This document shows positions 41,351-53,500 of a stretch of 64,000 bases of DNA, one piece after another; the stretch's first letter is position 1, and each line of letters begins with the position of its first letter. Made by a program: the position numbers and the translations under genes. The notes under the pieces are model-generated. The model was not told the DNA's origin. It saw only the letters and a program-made list of their open reading frames with translations, and searched no databases. This stretch comes from Tyto alba (lineage: Eukaryota > Chordata > Aves > Strigiformes > Tytonidae): NCBI RefSeq assembly GCF_018691265.1, contig NW_024881296.1:10013427-10077426 (forward strand), written 5' to 3'.

Positions 41351-44140
41351 AGTAGATTTCTTAATGAGCTCGTTTGGATCTTAACTGCAAATACACAACC
41401 ACAGAGCATCCAGAGGATGACTGCGCAGACTCTGGGAACAGCAGTGGCATGTACACAGGCACGAAAAGTTCAGGAGGCCAAGGATGCAGAATCAGCATCA
41501 ACAAAGATGAGGCTTGAAATTCCGCGGTCCTCAACAAAAAGCGTGTGTTGTGCATCAGCTTGTCCAGCCGTCCGACTGCACGGTGCTCACTCGTACCTCC
41601 CCACCTTTCCTGCAGCGCTGTTCTCTGCGAGGGCTGGCATGCTCATGGTAACTTGGTCTTGATCCTCCAGGGCATCCCACACGGCAGTTAAGTTCTGTGT
41701 TGTTCAGTGAGAGGAGAAATAAAGCAAGACGTTGAGAAATGTGCAACTTTTGATGCCACATTTGCTTCTTATTCCCATAGATACCTCATGAAAGATAATC
41801 AAGTAATATTTCCTATTTAAAAAATAAAATACACAAAACAACACTCTTCAAATTAATCTTCACTTCTGTCCCTTCTTAAGAATATATTGTAAAGACCCAT
41901 ATTATACCTACTCTGCAAATTTGAAGCTCTGGTCTCTGCTCAGCTGAAGTTCGTGTTAAGGATTTTTTCCGTAAAGGGTATTATTTAAAAGCGCCACTGC
42001 AAAATTTATTCCCCTATCTTAGGCTTCCCTAAACAGTTCCTTGACTGTCTTGACACTTCTTTATACAAGACATTATCCAATATGTGTTTTCTAGGATCAT
42101 TGATTTTAATGTGTATACGCTTGCTTTAAAGGCTCATTTTGCATGACTCAAGGTTAAATATATTTATGGCACGCAGTTGTTCTAGGCAACTGGGTCCTGA
42201 TTTATAAAGTATTGATATGTGTCTTAAAGCAAGACAAATTCAAAGCCAAGCTGATCTCAGCTTGCTTTGAATCTGAAAAAAACGTATTTTCTAAAATACA
42301 TTATGCATTATATACATAGATGATTTTTGCCACAACCTCAGCAATTAATGAGGTTATGGCAGATACAAAGCTATGTACTTTTTGACCCTGGTCTAATCAT
42401 ACTGTGATTTACCATTTGGGATATTTTTTCCCCCAATATGAATGGTCTATGTGTTAATATCTTATTCACTTCAACTTGAGGTCATCTTAGCTGTATTTTG
42501 TGTGCTCGCAACTGGGAAGCCTTTAAGCAAACGTATGAGCTAGTAAAAGAGACAAAGGGGGAAAGACGGTCAAATTATCCAGGATTTTCCTTCAGCTACA
42601 GCTGCAATGGCATTAAAAGAAATGCAGTACTTCTAATGTAATCTCAAAAATCAGGAGTGCATCCTGTGACCTCATCCCCGAGCGTGGGGGTGCTGCGCCC
42701 TTGGCAGCCGAGGTGCATAAACTCCAAGGACAGCCACGCCCTGAGGGGTCACCCGAGAGGACTGGGTCCCGGGGGCTCTCAGCTGCTCTGAAACCCCAGC
42801 CTAGTGTTGCAGGGTGTAGAGTTATTTCTGACACTATTTTTAGATGCAAGGTAAAAGGAAAAGCATAGATGGGCAGTAAAGCAAACATATGCAGAGCTCG
42901 AGAACAGAGGAATTTTTGCACACCAAAAAGTCTTGATTTTTTCATGCGTAAGAAAATTTGTTTTGTTTTGTTTTGCTTTTTCATCCCACAGGTATTTTTG
43001 CCAATGTTATGAATTACTCATTGAATTCATTGAAAAACAGCAGCTTCATAATTTATTTATTTTTAAGTAAGTTTTGAAAATTTAGTACCCAGAACTTTAT
43101 ATATTCTCTCACAGGCTCTGGTCACAACTCCTTGCCACTAAGGATCCTCTGGCACGTTCTGTGAGAAAAGGCCCTGGCGCCAGCGTGAGGGGCGCAGCAG
43201 GTCCCCGGGTGGCCGTGGCGCAGTGCCTGGGGGGCAGAGAAGACCCCCCCACCCAGGGCTGGCTGCCCACAAGCAGCTAGGGAAGGTAATCCTTCACCCA
43301 GCACACTGGTAATCCTCCTCCACGGAGCACCGAAGGTGCAACACGGACCCCAAGCTTTTAAAATTTCTTTCTGAAGGTAGAAGGTAATTGAAATAATGTT
43401 ATTAATTAAATTAACAGAGAATTAGAACCCTGCAAAGTAGGCACTGCTGCTTTGTTTGTATTTTCCAGAGCACCAGTTGGTAAACTTTTCTCTTCCATGT
43501 AATCAAGAAATACACTGTCAGGCAAACAGAACACACCCTGCTCCCTTGTGCCAGAGCAACTTCATGGCAGGCAATACGGACCACAAAAACAAACGCTAAA
43601 TTCTCAACTTCCCTTGTGTTGAATGATTTCAAGCTAAATTTATTAATCCTTTACGACAGAAGAAACACGGAAGTGTGAGACACCTCAGACTGATGTAGTA
43701 ATTTATCACGTAGATTTACAGGATCTTTTAAAATATGAAAGATTTCCTACGTTCTTCTGGTTCAGCATGTTTTAATTGTGTATAAGCATACATTAATACA
43801 TTATTTGGCTTTCTGTGAGTTCGTAGCATACCCTGATTAGCTGAAAGGGGAGAATATTTCAAGCAGGTCTTTTGAAAGATTGCTAGTAATGAATCAACGC
43901 TGTATTAATATACATTACAGTGCTGCATGATGATATGCGACTTGGTTGATGTTATATGCCCCATGAAGAGACATATTTAACATGCAACGGAAAATTACTT
44001 TCCACAAACAGGACCGCAATCTTCAAGCAGTAGCTGCTCATATATCTCAATTAAACTAAATAAAAATAGATTAAAAAAAAAGGAGAGAAGAAACCATCGC
44101 AGACTAATGGAAGGCTTCCCCACATAATCTCATTTTCTGT
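41351..44140. other. Non-genic DNA with GC-rich patches
   Basis: AT-rich DNA broken by GC- and CpG-enriched patches at about 41530-41690, 42660-42800 and 43140-43350. A TTTTG repeat sits at 42957-42975. No known exon or repeat is recognised in the patches. They sit 1-2.5 kb upstream of the CpG island and might be distal promoter elements or decayed GC-rich repeats. Confidence 0.5.
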
Positions 44141-44256
44141 GCGCCCTTCCTACTTCGCGGGCAGTTTGCAAGGGCACGGGTTGGTTTTTGCAAACCTCCG
44201 GTTTGATCCCCCCCCTCACCCCGAGGTACGGGGGGGGGGTGCGCCGCCCGCCCGGG

Positions 44257-44290
44257 CACACACACCCCCCACACACACCCCCCCCCCCCC
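44257..44290. repeat. (CA)n/C-run block
   Basis: CACACACACCCCCC, then ACACACAC, then 13 C. It is immediately upstream of the core promoter and could form i-motif or, on the minus strand, G-quadruplex structures. Confidence 0.9.
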
Positions 44291-44442
44291 GCAGCGTCCC
44301 ACCGGCTCCGGGCCGCTGCGGGCCGCCGAGCCACCCGGCACCGCGCCTCGGAGGTGCCGCCCGGTGGCCGCCTCCGCCGCCGTGCGCCCCGCGGGGCGGC
44401 CTCGGGACACCCGCTCGGGCCGGGCCGGGGGCGGCGGCGGGA

Positions 44443-44491
44443 GGGGCGGGGCGGGGCTGCGCCCCGTGAGGTCACCGGCGGGCGGGCCAAT
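44443..44491 (+). promoter_or_regulatory. Core promoter elements: tandem GC boxes, AGGTCA half-site, CCAAT box
   Basis: GGGGCGGGGCGGGGC at 44443-44457 gives overlapping Sp1/KLF sites. AGGTCA at 44469-44474 is a nuclear-receptor half-site. GGGCCAATGAG places a forward CCAAT box (NF-Y) at 44487-44491. There is no TATA box, as usual for island promoters. The CCAAT box normally lies 60-100 bp upstream of transcription starts, which would place initiation at about 44550-44600, within or just after the GGC repeat. The sites are read directly from sequence; their use is inferred. Confidence 0.7.
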
Positions 44492-44548
44492 GAGCGGCGC
44501 GGCGCGGCGGGCGGCGGCGGCGGGGCGCCCCTCGTGCGGCGGCTGCAT

Positions 44549-44580
44549 GGGGGGGGCGGCGGCGGCGGCGGCGGCGGGCG
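44549..44580. repeat. G8 plus (CGG)n trinucleotide repeat
   Basis: Eight G followed by seven CGG/GGC units and a GGGCG end. It lies at the expected start or in the 5' leader of exon 1. CGG repeats in 5' leaders are length-polymorphic in vertebrates. Confidence 0.9.
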
Positions 44581-44851
44581 CGGGGCGAAGGGTCCGGGCG
44601 CGCCCCCGCCCACCCGGGCGGCGGGGCTGAAGGAGGCGGCGCCGCTGCCCGGGCACAGGTGCGGCGGCGGCGGCGCGGGTGCGGGCGCGGGTGCGGAGCG
44701 CCCTCCTCCCGGCGGCGCCCGGCGGGGGATGTGCCGGCCGCCGGGGGCGCGCCGCCCGTGGGAAGCGCGCTCCTAACGCCACCTGGGCGCCGTGGGGAGC
44801 GCTCGGCGCGGAGCGGAGCGGGCGGCGCCAGGTCGCCGTGGGACCGGGCAG
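44560..44851 (+). other. Predicted non-coding first exon (5' leader)
   Basis: The segment between the inferred start region and the donor GGGCAG/GTAGGAAG (intron starts 44852) fits a GC-rich first exon of about 0.3 kb. Two short upstream open frames are seen: one starts at ATG 44547, just upstream of the inferred start region, and ends at TGA 44628-44630 (27 codons); the other is 44729-44776 (15 codons). Both end before the donor, so the main start codon would be in a later exon. No long frame looks protein-like, so I treat the exon as untranslated. The start is uncertain by tens of bases; other donor-like sites (CACAG/GTGCGG at 44659, GCGAG/GTGCCG near 45194) could give shorter or longer versions. 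The gene cannot be named because its coding exons are not in the window. Confidence 0.5.
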
Positions 44852-45901
44852 GTAGGAAGAGCGAACGACGGTTCGGGAGGGTCTGAGCAGCTTTTGTTTG
44901 GTTTTGCTCTCTCGCGGCCGGGGGGGTGCCGGTGGCGGGGAGCGGGGTGCGCGGCCGCCCGGGCCGGCAGCGCGGCGGGGCTCCCCGCGGGGAAAGTTGC
45001 GGGGACGCTCCCCGCGGCGGGGCGGCTTGAGGAGCCGCAGGACCCCCCCCCCCCCGCCTGCCGCTCCCCGTCTGCCTGGGGCGGGGAGCCGCGCTTGGGG
45101 CGGCGGCGGCCGCCGGGGGGGCTCCGCGGACCGCGGCGGGGCTCGGAGGAGCGGCCGCTCCCGTGGGCCGCCGCGCCCCTTGAACAGCGAGGTGCCGGCC
45201 GCCCCGCCGTGCGCGCCCGTGGGCTCCGGTGGGAGCGGGGACCGCGGCCGCGCGGCACGGCCGTCCCGTCCTGCGGCGGCTCGCACCGGCAGCCCCGGAG
45301 CACGGCTCGACGTGCCCCCGGGCCGCCGGGCTTGTCCCGCGGGGGCGCGCAGCGGTGCGCGGCCCCCCGGCCGGCCGGCCGGTGCCCTCCGCAGCCTCCC
45401 CGCGCACTGTGCGCGGTGTTTCCTCCTTTCGGGATGAGCGGGGTTTCTCGGGGCTGCGTACCGGGGCTGGAGTTTGGGAAGGCATCGGCGGGCAGCGTGT
45501 GCGCTGCCAACGCACCCCCAGCAGTGGTTGAAGCGGAGCCCGAGTATTTGCTTAAAACCAGAGCTAGCCGCGTTCCCTTCGCTCAGGAGTCTCAGGGCAG
45601 GGACACCCAGACGGGCTCGTGGGTGCAGGGCTATGGATCTGCTCGTGGGGGTTTTCTTAGCGATTAACAGAGATCTGATTGTCTGGGATTACTTTCGGAA
45701 AAATGCAAAACCCAGCAAATATCTGTGCTGACCATATATAGAAGTAGTCACAGACAGAAGAACTGTAACTTCGATATTGCTGACACAAGTCGAGGAACTT
45801 TTAAAAAAAGCAAACAAAAGCCGGGATATGTCCTGAGGATGTTTTTGCCCAAGCAGGATATTTTCCTCTGTTTACACTTTACATTGACTGAAATGTTCAT
45901 G

Positions 45902-45902
<1 letters not shown>

Positions 45903-45932
<30 letters not shown>
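45903..45932. repeat. T30 homopolymer tract
   Basis: Thirty uninterrupted T, the longest homopolymer in the window. Confidence 0.95.
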
Positions 45933-45938
<6 letters not shown>

Positions 45939-48900
45939 ATATCTATACACCTCAAAGTCAGTGAATGATATATTGATTTTTATTTCATCTGCCTCTGTAT
46001 ATTTAATCTCACGGTGTTTGCTTTGCTTACTTATGTTGGACCAGGACTGCAGTAGGCAACGCTGCTTTTTCCAGAATGGAAGCCCGGTTTGGTGGCTTTC
46101 AGAAATGTGCCTCAATGTTGAAGCAGGCTGGTCACTTGTATGGTAGCAATTCTCCGTGGCATGGAAAAGGTATTGCAGGGTTTTCTGATGTTGTGTGTCC
46201 TACAAAGTTTTCATGTTTTGCTTTCTTCTAAAATTTTATTTTATGTTTCCCTTTATTTTTTTAATAATTCTGTTATTACCAGAAGCTTTTAAGTGTACTT
46301 TATTGCCCTGCAGAGCAATATGAAGATTAGTTTTTAGTGCTGAATCTCATTCAAAGTAATGTGTTTTTACTTCGGTGCCGTGTGTGTGTTAACAGGGTAA
46401 CTTCAGCTTGAGGGAAGAAGAATCAGTTGACTTGAACTGAAACACTGAAAACCATTCTCTTGGACTGTTTGGGGTGTAGCAGTTTTGCTAGGTTTTAGTA
46501 GCAAAGCAATGAAATACTCTAGGGGTAGTCCAGTATGAAATTCGTCTGACTTGCTGCCAGCTATATCAAAACCGGTTGCAAGTTTTCTCCTTTTCTTCTA
46601 TCAGCTGCACTCTGCCGCCAAATCCAGAAATTCAGTTTTGTATTCTTTCACGTTTCATTCAAAAGAAATAGAATCTAATTTATTACAGAAACTGTTGTGA
46701 GCTGCGAATTCATGTAATTGTAAAGTAGATGTATAGTAACTTTCTGAAGGCAGCCGATTGCACACTTTATATCATATAACTGTATATCAAGTACAATCTA
46801 TTTTTACTTCTGTTACTGAAGGAAATTTAAATTTCATCTTCCTTGTAGTAATACAGTCTGCATCCAACAACCTATCAATATATTTTAGGGTAGCAGTCTC
46901 AGAATTAGATTTTCATGGTGAAAACCAACCACAACCATATGAAACATCACAAACACAGTGCTCAATGGTGTCTTAAATTACAGTTCTACGTATTTAATCC
47001 TGGGATTAAAATGTCTTGGTTAATTTGTAAACTGGTCTAAAAAATTGACACACTTATGACACTCTTTATTCTAAAGCTATAGTTGCTGCTTTAAAACTAT
47101 CGAACTTCTCTTTCTTGCATTAGTATTTGGATTTTCGTCTTAGTGCTGGGAATGTTTTGGGGATCAAATCCTGGAATACTAAAGAAAGATCTTGTGATGA
47201 CTGAGGTGGAAATTTCTGCTGGATAAATACTACAGTTTTATGGATCTTATATTCATACCCTCCTTCCTCCCTCGGTCTGGATTTTAGCAGACAGAAAGCC
47301 TAAATGCATACTTCGTGCCAGCAATTACTGTGCTTACTTAGTGTTATATGACTCGAAAAGGAAGGGGAAAGCGTGCAAAAGGTGCTTGACACTAGAAGAA
47401 AGTTTGAAGTGATCTGGATGACCTTAATTAAGTTTGGCCATTATCATATTATGGCTTGTTTGCCATTAAGAAGAGTTGGTGCTCTGAGGATGAGACAAAG
47501 TATTTGTGAGATATTGGAAGGCAGTGAAAGATCTGCTCAGTGCATGTAAACGTGTGGTTGCTGAGTTTAGTACACAATATGATAGAACGGTTTACTAATA
47601 TTATTAGTATCCCTTACTGTAGTGGCAGCTTTTTATTTAGTGAAGACATATAATTAGGCTTTAAAATAAGGAGCAGTATGGATAAGAATGTGTGGGGGAG
47701 GATATGCAATGCCATCTCTATCAGTATCCTCAGCTATATTTAAGTACCTTAGTTTGTGAATATGTAACAGATGTTTAAATGCATCTGCAAGCTTGGAATG
47801 AAAAGAAAGAGCCTGGTAACACCAAAAGCAGTCTGCTTCGCAGATTCATTCAACAGTGTTGTTGCGTCCTCCATGACTTCATTCTGTGTCTTTCTTCTAT
47901 TGGAGAACATCAGTTCTGCTAAACTGGACTGCTGCTGTAACGTGTGAAACTGTCAGTTGGAGATGCTGGGAGAGTCTGTATCAGCTGTATCGAAACACGC
48001 ACAAGCCGTGCCTCTCAGTCCATCTCACAGACAGTGTTGTAGAATATGCACTGGGCGATGTTCCTGAGGGTGTTGGGATGCAAAACAGAATAAATGAATT
48101 TAGTATAAGCCTGGTGTGCCATGTTTAGGTTGCGACTTCATGCTCATGAGTTGTTTGTCTTATTTTTGTTTTAAGAGAGGATAAGAGCATGCTGTGACAC
48201 TTTCTACTCCTAGTGCCTTGGTTGAGTGCCATTGGAATACAGCCTTCTGTGTGCAAGCCTGGCTAGAAGGTTCAGTGAGGGCAAGGAAAAGTCATTCTCC
48301 TGAATATAAATTGGTCAAATTACTGTGTATAAAATAGGAGAGAATGGAAGATTAACCCTCTTACCTATTCTCAGTATGTGGTTTCATGGTGGAGGCATCA
48401 ATTAGTGTAAAGGGAGGTAGGCTTAAGTGAATCTCTTTATTAAATGTTCCCAAACTGAAGGCAAGGTCTTTTCTATGGTTGGAAATTTTTTGAAAAACAA
48501 AAGGTGTAATTTATATTACAGATGACAAATATTCTGTTGCTGAAATGAGAGCTAGAGGTAGTTTGATACTTCTGTAAATTAATCTTGATGGAGATAGTTA
48601 CAGAGAAATATTTAATAATACAGCTACCCTATGGATTATGGGAAAATGTTTTCCTGGATATGAGTCGAAAATGCAGCCACTTGTCAATGCCATTACCTTT
48701 CCTCCTCTGTATTCTGTGCTTTTGTTCTAAAGTTGGAATAGACAAAACCCCAACTGTTTACTTTGGGAAACTTTCCTGCAAGCAAATTTAGGGTTTTGTT
48801 CATCCAGCCAGGTACAATACAGCAGCGTAGCTACAGTATCATAGAGCTTCATGAAGACCAACCATCTGATAATTTGCCTGGTCTCTGCTGTGGGCATTAT

Positions 48901-49047
48901 TTCTGGTATTGATCTCCACGAGGCTGTGCCTGCTCTGCTGGTATGTAGCAAGTTCTTGTCAGGGTAGTAAATGTGACTGGGGCATTCAGGATTGTTCAGT
49001 TATATTCAACAGTTGATGGATTTGTGCTCTATAATGAGTATAACTGA

Positions 49048-49064
49048 TTTTTTTTTTTTTTTTT
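49048..49064. repeat. T17 homopolymer tract
   Basis: Uninterrupted run of 17 T. Confidence 0.95.
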
Positions 49065-50546
49065 CTTCTCTGAATGAGAAGCCAGTGTGATGATGTGTGA
49101 GGATAATCTCTCACTGTGTGTAGATGATAATCTGTCCTTCATTCCCAGTATATCCCCATGGAAAAAGATTAATCGTGACATACAAAAGCTTATAATACAA
49201 GAAGTCAGAGGTTTCCCTCTTATATATAAGTTCATAGAGGATTGAGAAATTGAGGGGTGTGGGATTAAAAACCCAAATACTTGGAGTTTCTAGGACATGC
49301 CTCTGTTGATGTGCCTTACATCAACAGAAAATTACCTCATCTCGATGCCTGGGGTTGGCTAAGGTGTTTTGTGCGATGTTTGCCTGCTTGGTTCTAGCTG
49401 TGTCCGTGTGTACTGTGCTGCCCGTTACTACCTTACCCGACAGCATTAGGTGTACTGGAGCCAGATGCCGAGGGCTCTTCACGGGCCTTAGAGCTCCATG
49501 TGAGATGTAAAGGGACCTCCTTCCTCATCAAATCTATAGAGTCGTGACAACATGCGTTGTCCTGCAGCCTCCTTATCCCTGTCCGCCCTTTGAAGCAGAA
49601 GGCCCCTCCAGCATCAAGGAGTATTGTTTTTTGAGAAATCTTCCCAACACTCCTGCACGGAGCTCTGAGGTATCATCTGTAGCATCTAAAGGAAATAACC
49701 CTGATGGTTTTGAAGGGAAAAAAAGTGTTATATATGAGCCACAAGGATTTATAAAATAGTTCTGAGGGGCAATCTGCCACTACCCTACAATTCTATAATT
49801 TCATTATGAAATATGTAATTTTATTGAGTTCAGTAATTATGTGGGTTTCCAGTAGCAGAAAATACATTATTAAGGCTGTCAAATAACACTTTTAAAAAAA
49901 TCATACTAAATACATACTGAAGCAGCAAAGCATTTCACTTCCTTCAACCTTGTTTTATAAACAGTTATGTAGAACCACACTATCCTTTGTGGGATTGAAA
50001 TAGCAAGTAAAGCCTTTAAAAAAAAAATACAAGTAGTATCTCTAAAACCTTAAAAACCTTGTGGAAGGTACTGCGCTGCAACAAAACCAAATAATTTGGT
50101 GAGGTAATAGCAGTCTTACTGTAGAATATTAATTACTTCTTTTAGTTTCCTATGACCTGGAAAACAGTTACTGTCTTCATGGCTATTACTTAGGAATGAG
50201 AGCAGGCAGGTCATTATCTTGAAGCAACACACTTGCATTCACTAAAACTGAAAAAGAAAGGTCTCTGCAAAACACTGAAAACAGTGTCAAATCTGTGGAG
50301 AAATTATTCAATTCCCCTTCCTTATACTAATGTAGAGGAGCTTCTCCTGTATGGTGCCATTAAATATGAAAGGAGACACATCCCTGTGCTCTCATAGGAC
50401 TTCCTGAAGCACAACACAGGCTGGGTCCATCTTGGGATATTAAGGCAACGACATTCATGCTGCACATACCAAACCATGAAATACTCATTATGCTTGGTTT
50501 TATAGCTGCAAGCTCTATATTGGTCACCAATGCAAAATCTTACTGC

Positions 50547-50572
50547 TTTTTTTTTTTTTTTTTTTTTTTTTT
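50547..50572. repeat. T26 homopolymer tract
   Basis: Uninterrupted run of 26 T. Confidence 0.95.
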
Positions 50573-53500
50573 GGCCAGAAGCCTTTTAGCACTCTCCTAT
50601 GTTTCTCTAGTAAAAATTAATAGTACTAATTGCCACTTCTTTTATCATTAATTTCTGAATCAACACGAAGTATTGCTATAGCAACAAATCCTTTCGAACT
50701 TCACTGCAATTAGTAGGAGAATTCAATCTCAGTATGTAATAAGCACAATAGTAAGAACTATTGAAAGGATTAAGGAACTTTCTTTTTAAAATAAGAGGCG
50801 TAATGCAGACACTTAAAACTGGAAGAACAGAACTTGAAAATTTTCAGAATTATCTTTTTATTAATCATCTCCAATTGCTGTACAAAGGTGCATACTTGCT
50901 TCTAACAAAATAATTACAGCATACTACGTCTCCTCAGATAAAGTACATCACACTCTGGAATACTCTGCAAATTTTTATATCTGATAATGATGTTTCACCA
51001 TAAACTGCTGTATCTTCTCTCAAAGGATGGCTGCTCTTCAGCCCTGACAGCGGATGTGCGGGAAAACCCAAAGTAGGTTTCAGGATTAGCCGGACATGAA
51101 ACAATCCAAATTTATGAAGTCAGAGTTAGATAGTGCCTTATCTCTGCTTTTTCACCAGCTGAAGCATCCTCTCTTTCATCAACATGGATTGCTATTTGCA
51201 TTTTGCCTTGTCATCTCTCTTGATAACAGGCAGATGAGGGAAGTTATCCATATATCCACACACGCAAGTCAGGAGTCATAAGGGGTGTGGAAGTGCTAAA
51301 TAACTGAGGAACCGTGGAATAAAATGGAACTGTCTCAGACTGCGAGTCCATGATTGGTGTTATTGTATATGATACATTTTGAGCTAGTGAAAGCTTATAA
51401 ATTTTTAGGGGGAGCTGCGTTTCTCAGGATGTTGATTGCAGTGGAAGAAGGCTGAGAAGGGAGCATAAGGAGAGATGAAGTGTAACAACAAGAACACTGT
51501 AAATTAAGGAAATGAAGAGGATGGTCAGTGGAGTAGTGCTTATAGGAGGGAAGTCTGAAAGGAGTATCCCAGGAGCCTGTGCCTCTAGCATATACAGGAC
51601 AGACAAAAGAATAAACAAGAGGTAAAAAACCCAGAAAAATGGAAAAACATGACTCCAGGTGCTGAGGGAAGAACATGCCTGTGGCAGAGATCCTGGGAAG
51701 GATGTGTCAGGTTCCTGTGGAGGAAGGGTTGCTGTGTGGACTCCTGCTTCCTCTCATGCAGTGGGTGACTGCTTCATAATGGTGCTTCACTGTATGTCAA
51801 GGATGGATCTTCTGTATTATTATGAAAGTATGTTTCCTTATACGTAGTGCCCCCACCAGATCTTCTTTGGTTCCTCTGGCCAGACTGTTAACCTTACAAG
51901 TAATAACTGGTAGAAGGCAAATACTGAAAATGCAATTGCATTCAAGGCCACAGCTCCACAGCTTTCTCTTGTCAGAACAGCTCTTCTTGGAGAGCCTTCT
52001 GGAGCCCGGTACATAACATCAAAGTTACCATTTTCAAGCAGTTAAAGCTTGAAATCTCTCTTCAAGTTGTATCTCTTGGTGGTTCTTTTTATTGTCATAC
52101 TGATCTGGCTTTAACTGGGAAATCTTAAAGAAAATTCTCTAATAAAAGCTAAAAGAGCTTTACAAGAGCCTATAGGAAAGAAATGCTGAATGTGCTTTAC
52201 TTCCAGGATTCTTGAAGACAAATGATGCCAGGAATATTTATGTGTGTAAATATCTTTCTACAATACCTATTGCAGAAAGCATCTCCCAATAAATAGAGAA
52301 TGAGCAAAGTTACTTTAACAAAGTGTCGTTTAAGGGAGGCTGAAAAAAAAAAAACCTGGAGTCCCATCTTTGGTCTGGAGGCCCTGAGGTAAATTCAGGG
52401 AGATTTAAATCTAGTAAGGAGGCTTGGTGGGGTATAAAGTTATTTATTTCAAATTTATGTGTTTGTATTATTTTTCTAGATACTGTTTTGTATAAAATTA
52501 ACATGGATTTCCTGTGGAAAGAGATGGAGAAGTTCACTCTTAAGAGAAAGGACATAGATTTTCTCTGAAAGACAGAAATATATGATCTCCAGTGTTTGAA
52601 TGCAGCAAAAAAAAGCTAACAAAGAATTAATTTAGAACAAATGCTGTTTAAAGAAAGGAAAAGGTCTACACTGAAGCAGACAGTTGAATGGACTAACCTT
52701 CAAATGTGTGTTAAAGAGAAGCTTCCAGGAGTACAACTCTAGGGCTAAAGGGTTGTGCTGTAGAAAATAGTTGCTAAAAATAATGCTGTACAATGCAAAG
52801 GGAGCTAATATAAATAGAAAAGCAATGAGAATAATTTGTGGCTCCATTTCTGGATACTGCAGTTCAGTAGCTACTGGCTAGTGATGACGTGGTAGGCAGA
52901 TGTATTGGTTCTCCTTTTCCTTGGTCTCAAACTGCAGTGTAATAGGGGAATATATCAGTAAAACTGAAGACCGTGTTTGGCACTCCTGTTAACAGACAGT
53001 CATAGGTATGTGCCTCAGATTGTCAGATTTTCCCTTTTCAGTTATGTATGCAGCTTTCACGGAAAAAGCATAATGCCTACTAAGATTTCCACATAAAAAT
53101 AAGAGTGACTATTACTTTTCCTCCCATTCTGTATCTCCGTTCAAAAAATTCAGTTGCTTTGTGAAAGCAAGTACATGGAAGGTGCAGATACTTGTGAAGA
53201 TGAACTGTACTTTTCAGAAGAAGCAGACGGTGTTTATACTGTTCATTACTGAGTCAGTAATTTTCATTCTCGCTCAACTCAATGAAAGTTGTGTTTGTTT
53301 GCCAAAGGGAATGCTAAAGAGGCAAAAATGTGCAAGCAATATTGAAAAAAAGGTTTCTAAAAATAGCAGCAGGTTTGTTCATCCTTGGAAAATGGTAGGA
53401 TATTTTTTTAACAAAAGGAAAGTGGGCTTAATACATAGAAACCTTTCAGTTAGTCTTTAAAGACTGCCTAAGATGCGATCACTTTATGCTGCAGTCTGTC

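Larger units (their letters stand above)
44150..45540. promoter_or_regulatory. CpG island
   Basis: About 1.4 kb of extreme G+C content with CpG at nearly unsuppressed frequency, in sharp contrast with the AT-rich DNA on both sides. It contains many CGG, GGC and CCG runs, G10 (44230-44239), C13 (44278-44290) and C13 (45043-45055). Vertebrate CpG islands of this size normally mark the promoter and first exon of a gene. Many long open frames on both strands run through it because stop codons are rare in GC-rich DNA; none resembles a known protein and they are not annotated as genes. Confidence 0.97.

Noticed and set aside
42613..42984. 123-codon minus-strand frame
   Set aside because: It begins in the TTTTG repeat (giving a K/Q/N start) and crosses a GC patch; no domain visible.
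44104..45667. Long open frames (140-356 codons) on both strands in the CpG island
   Set aside because: Stop codons are rare at this GC content; the peptides are Arg/Pro/Gly/Ala low-complexity and overlap in nearly every frame, with no domain.
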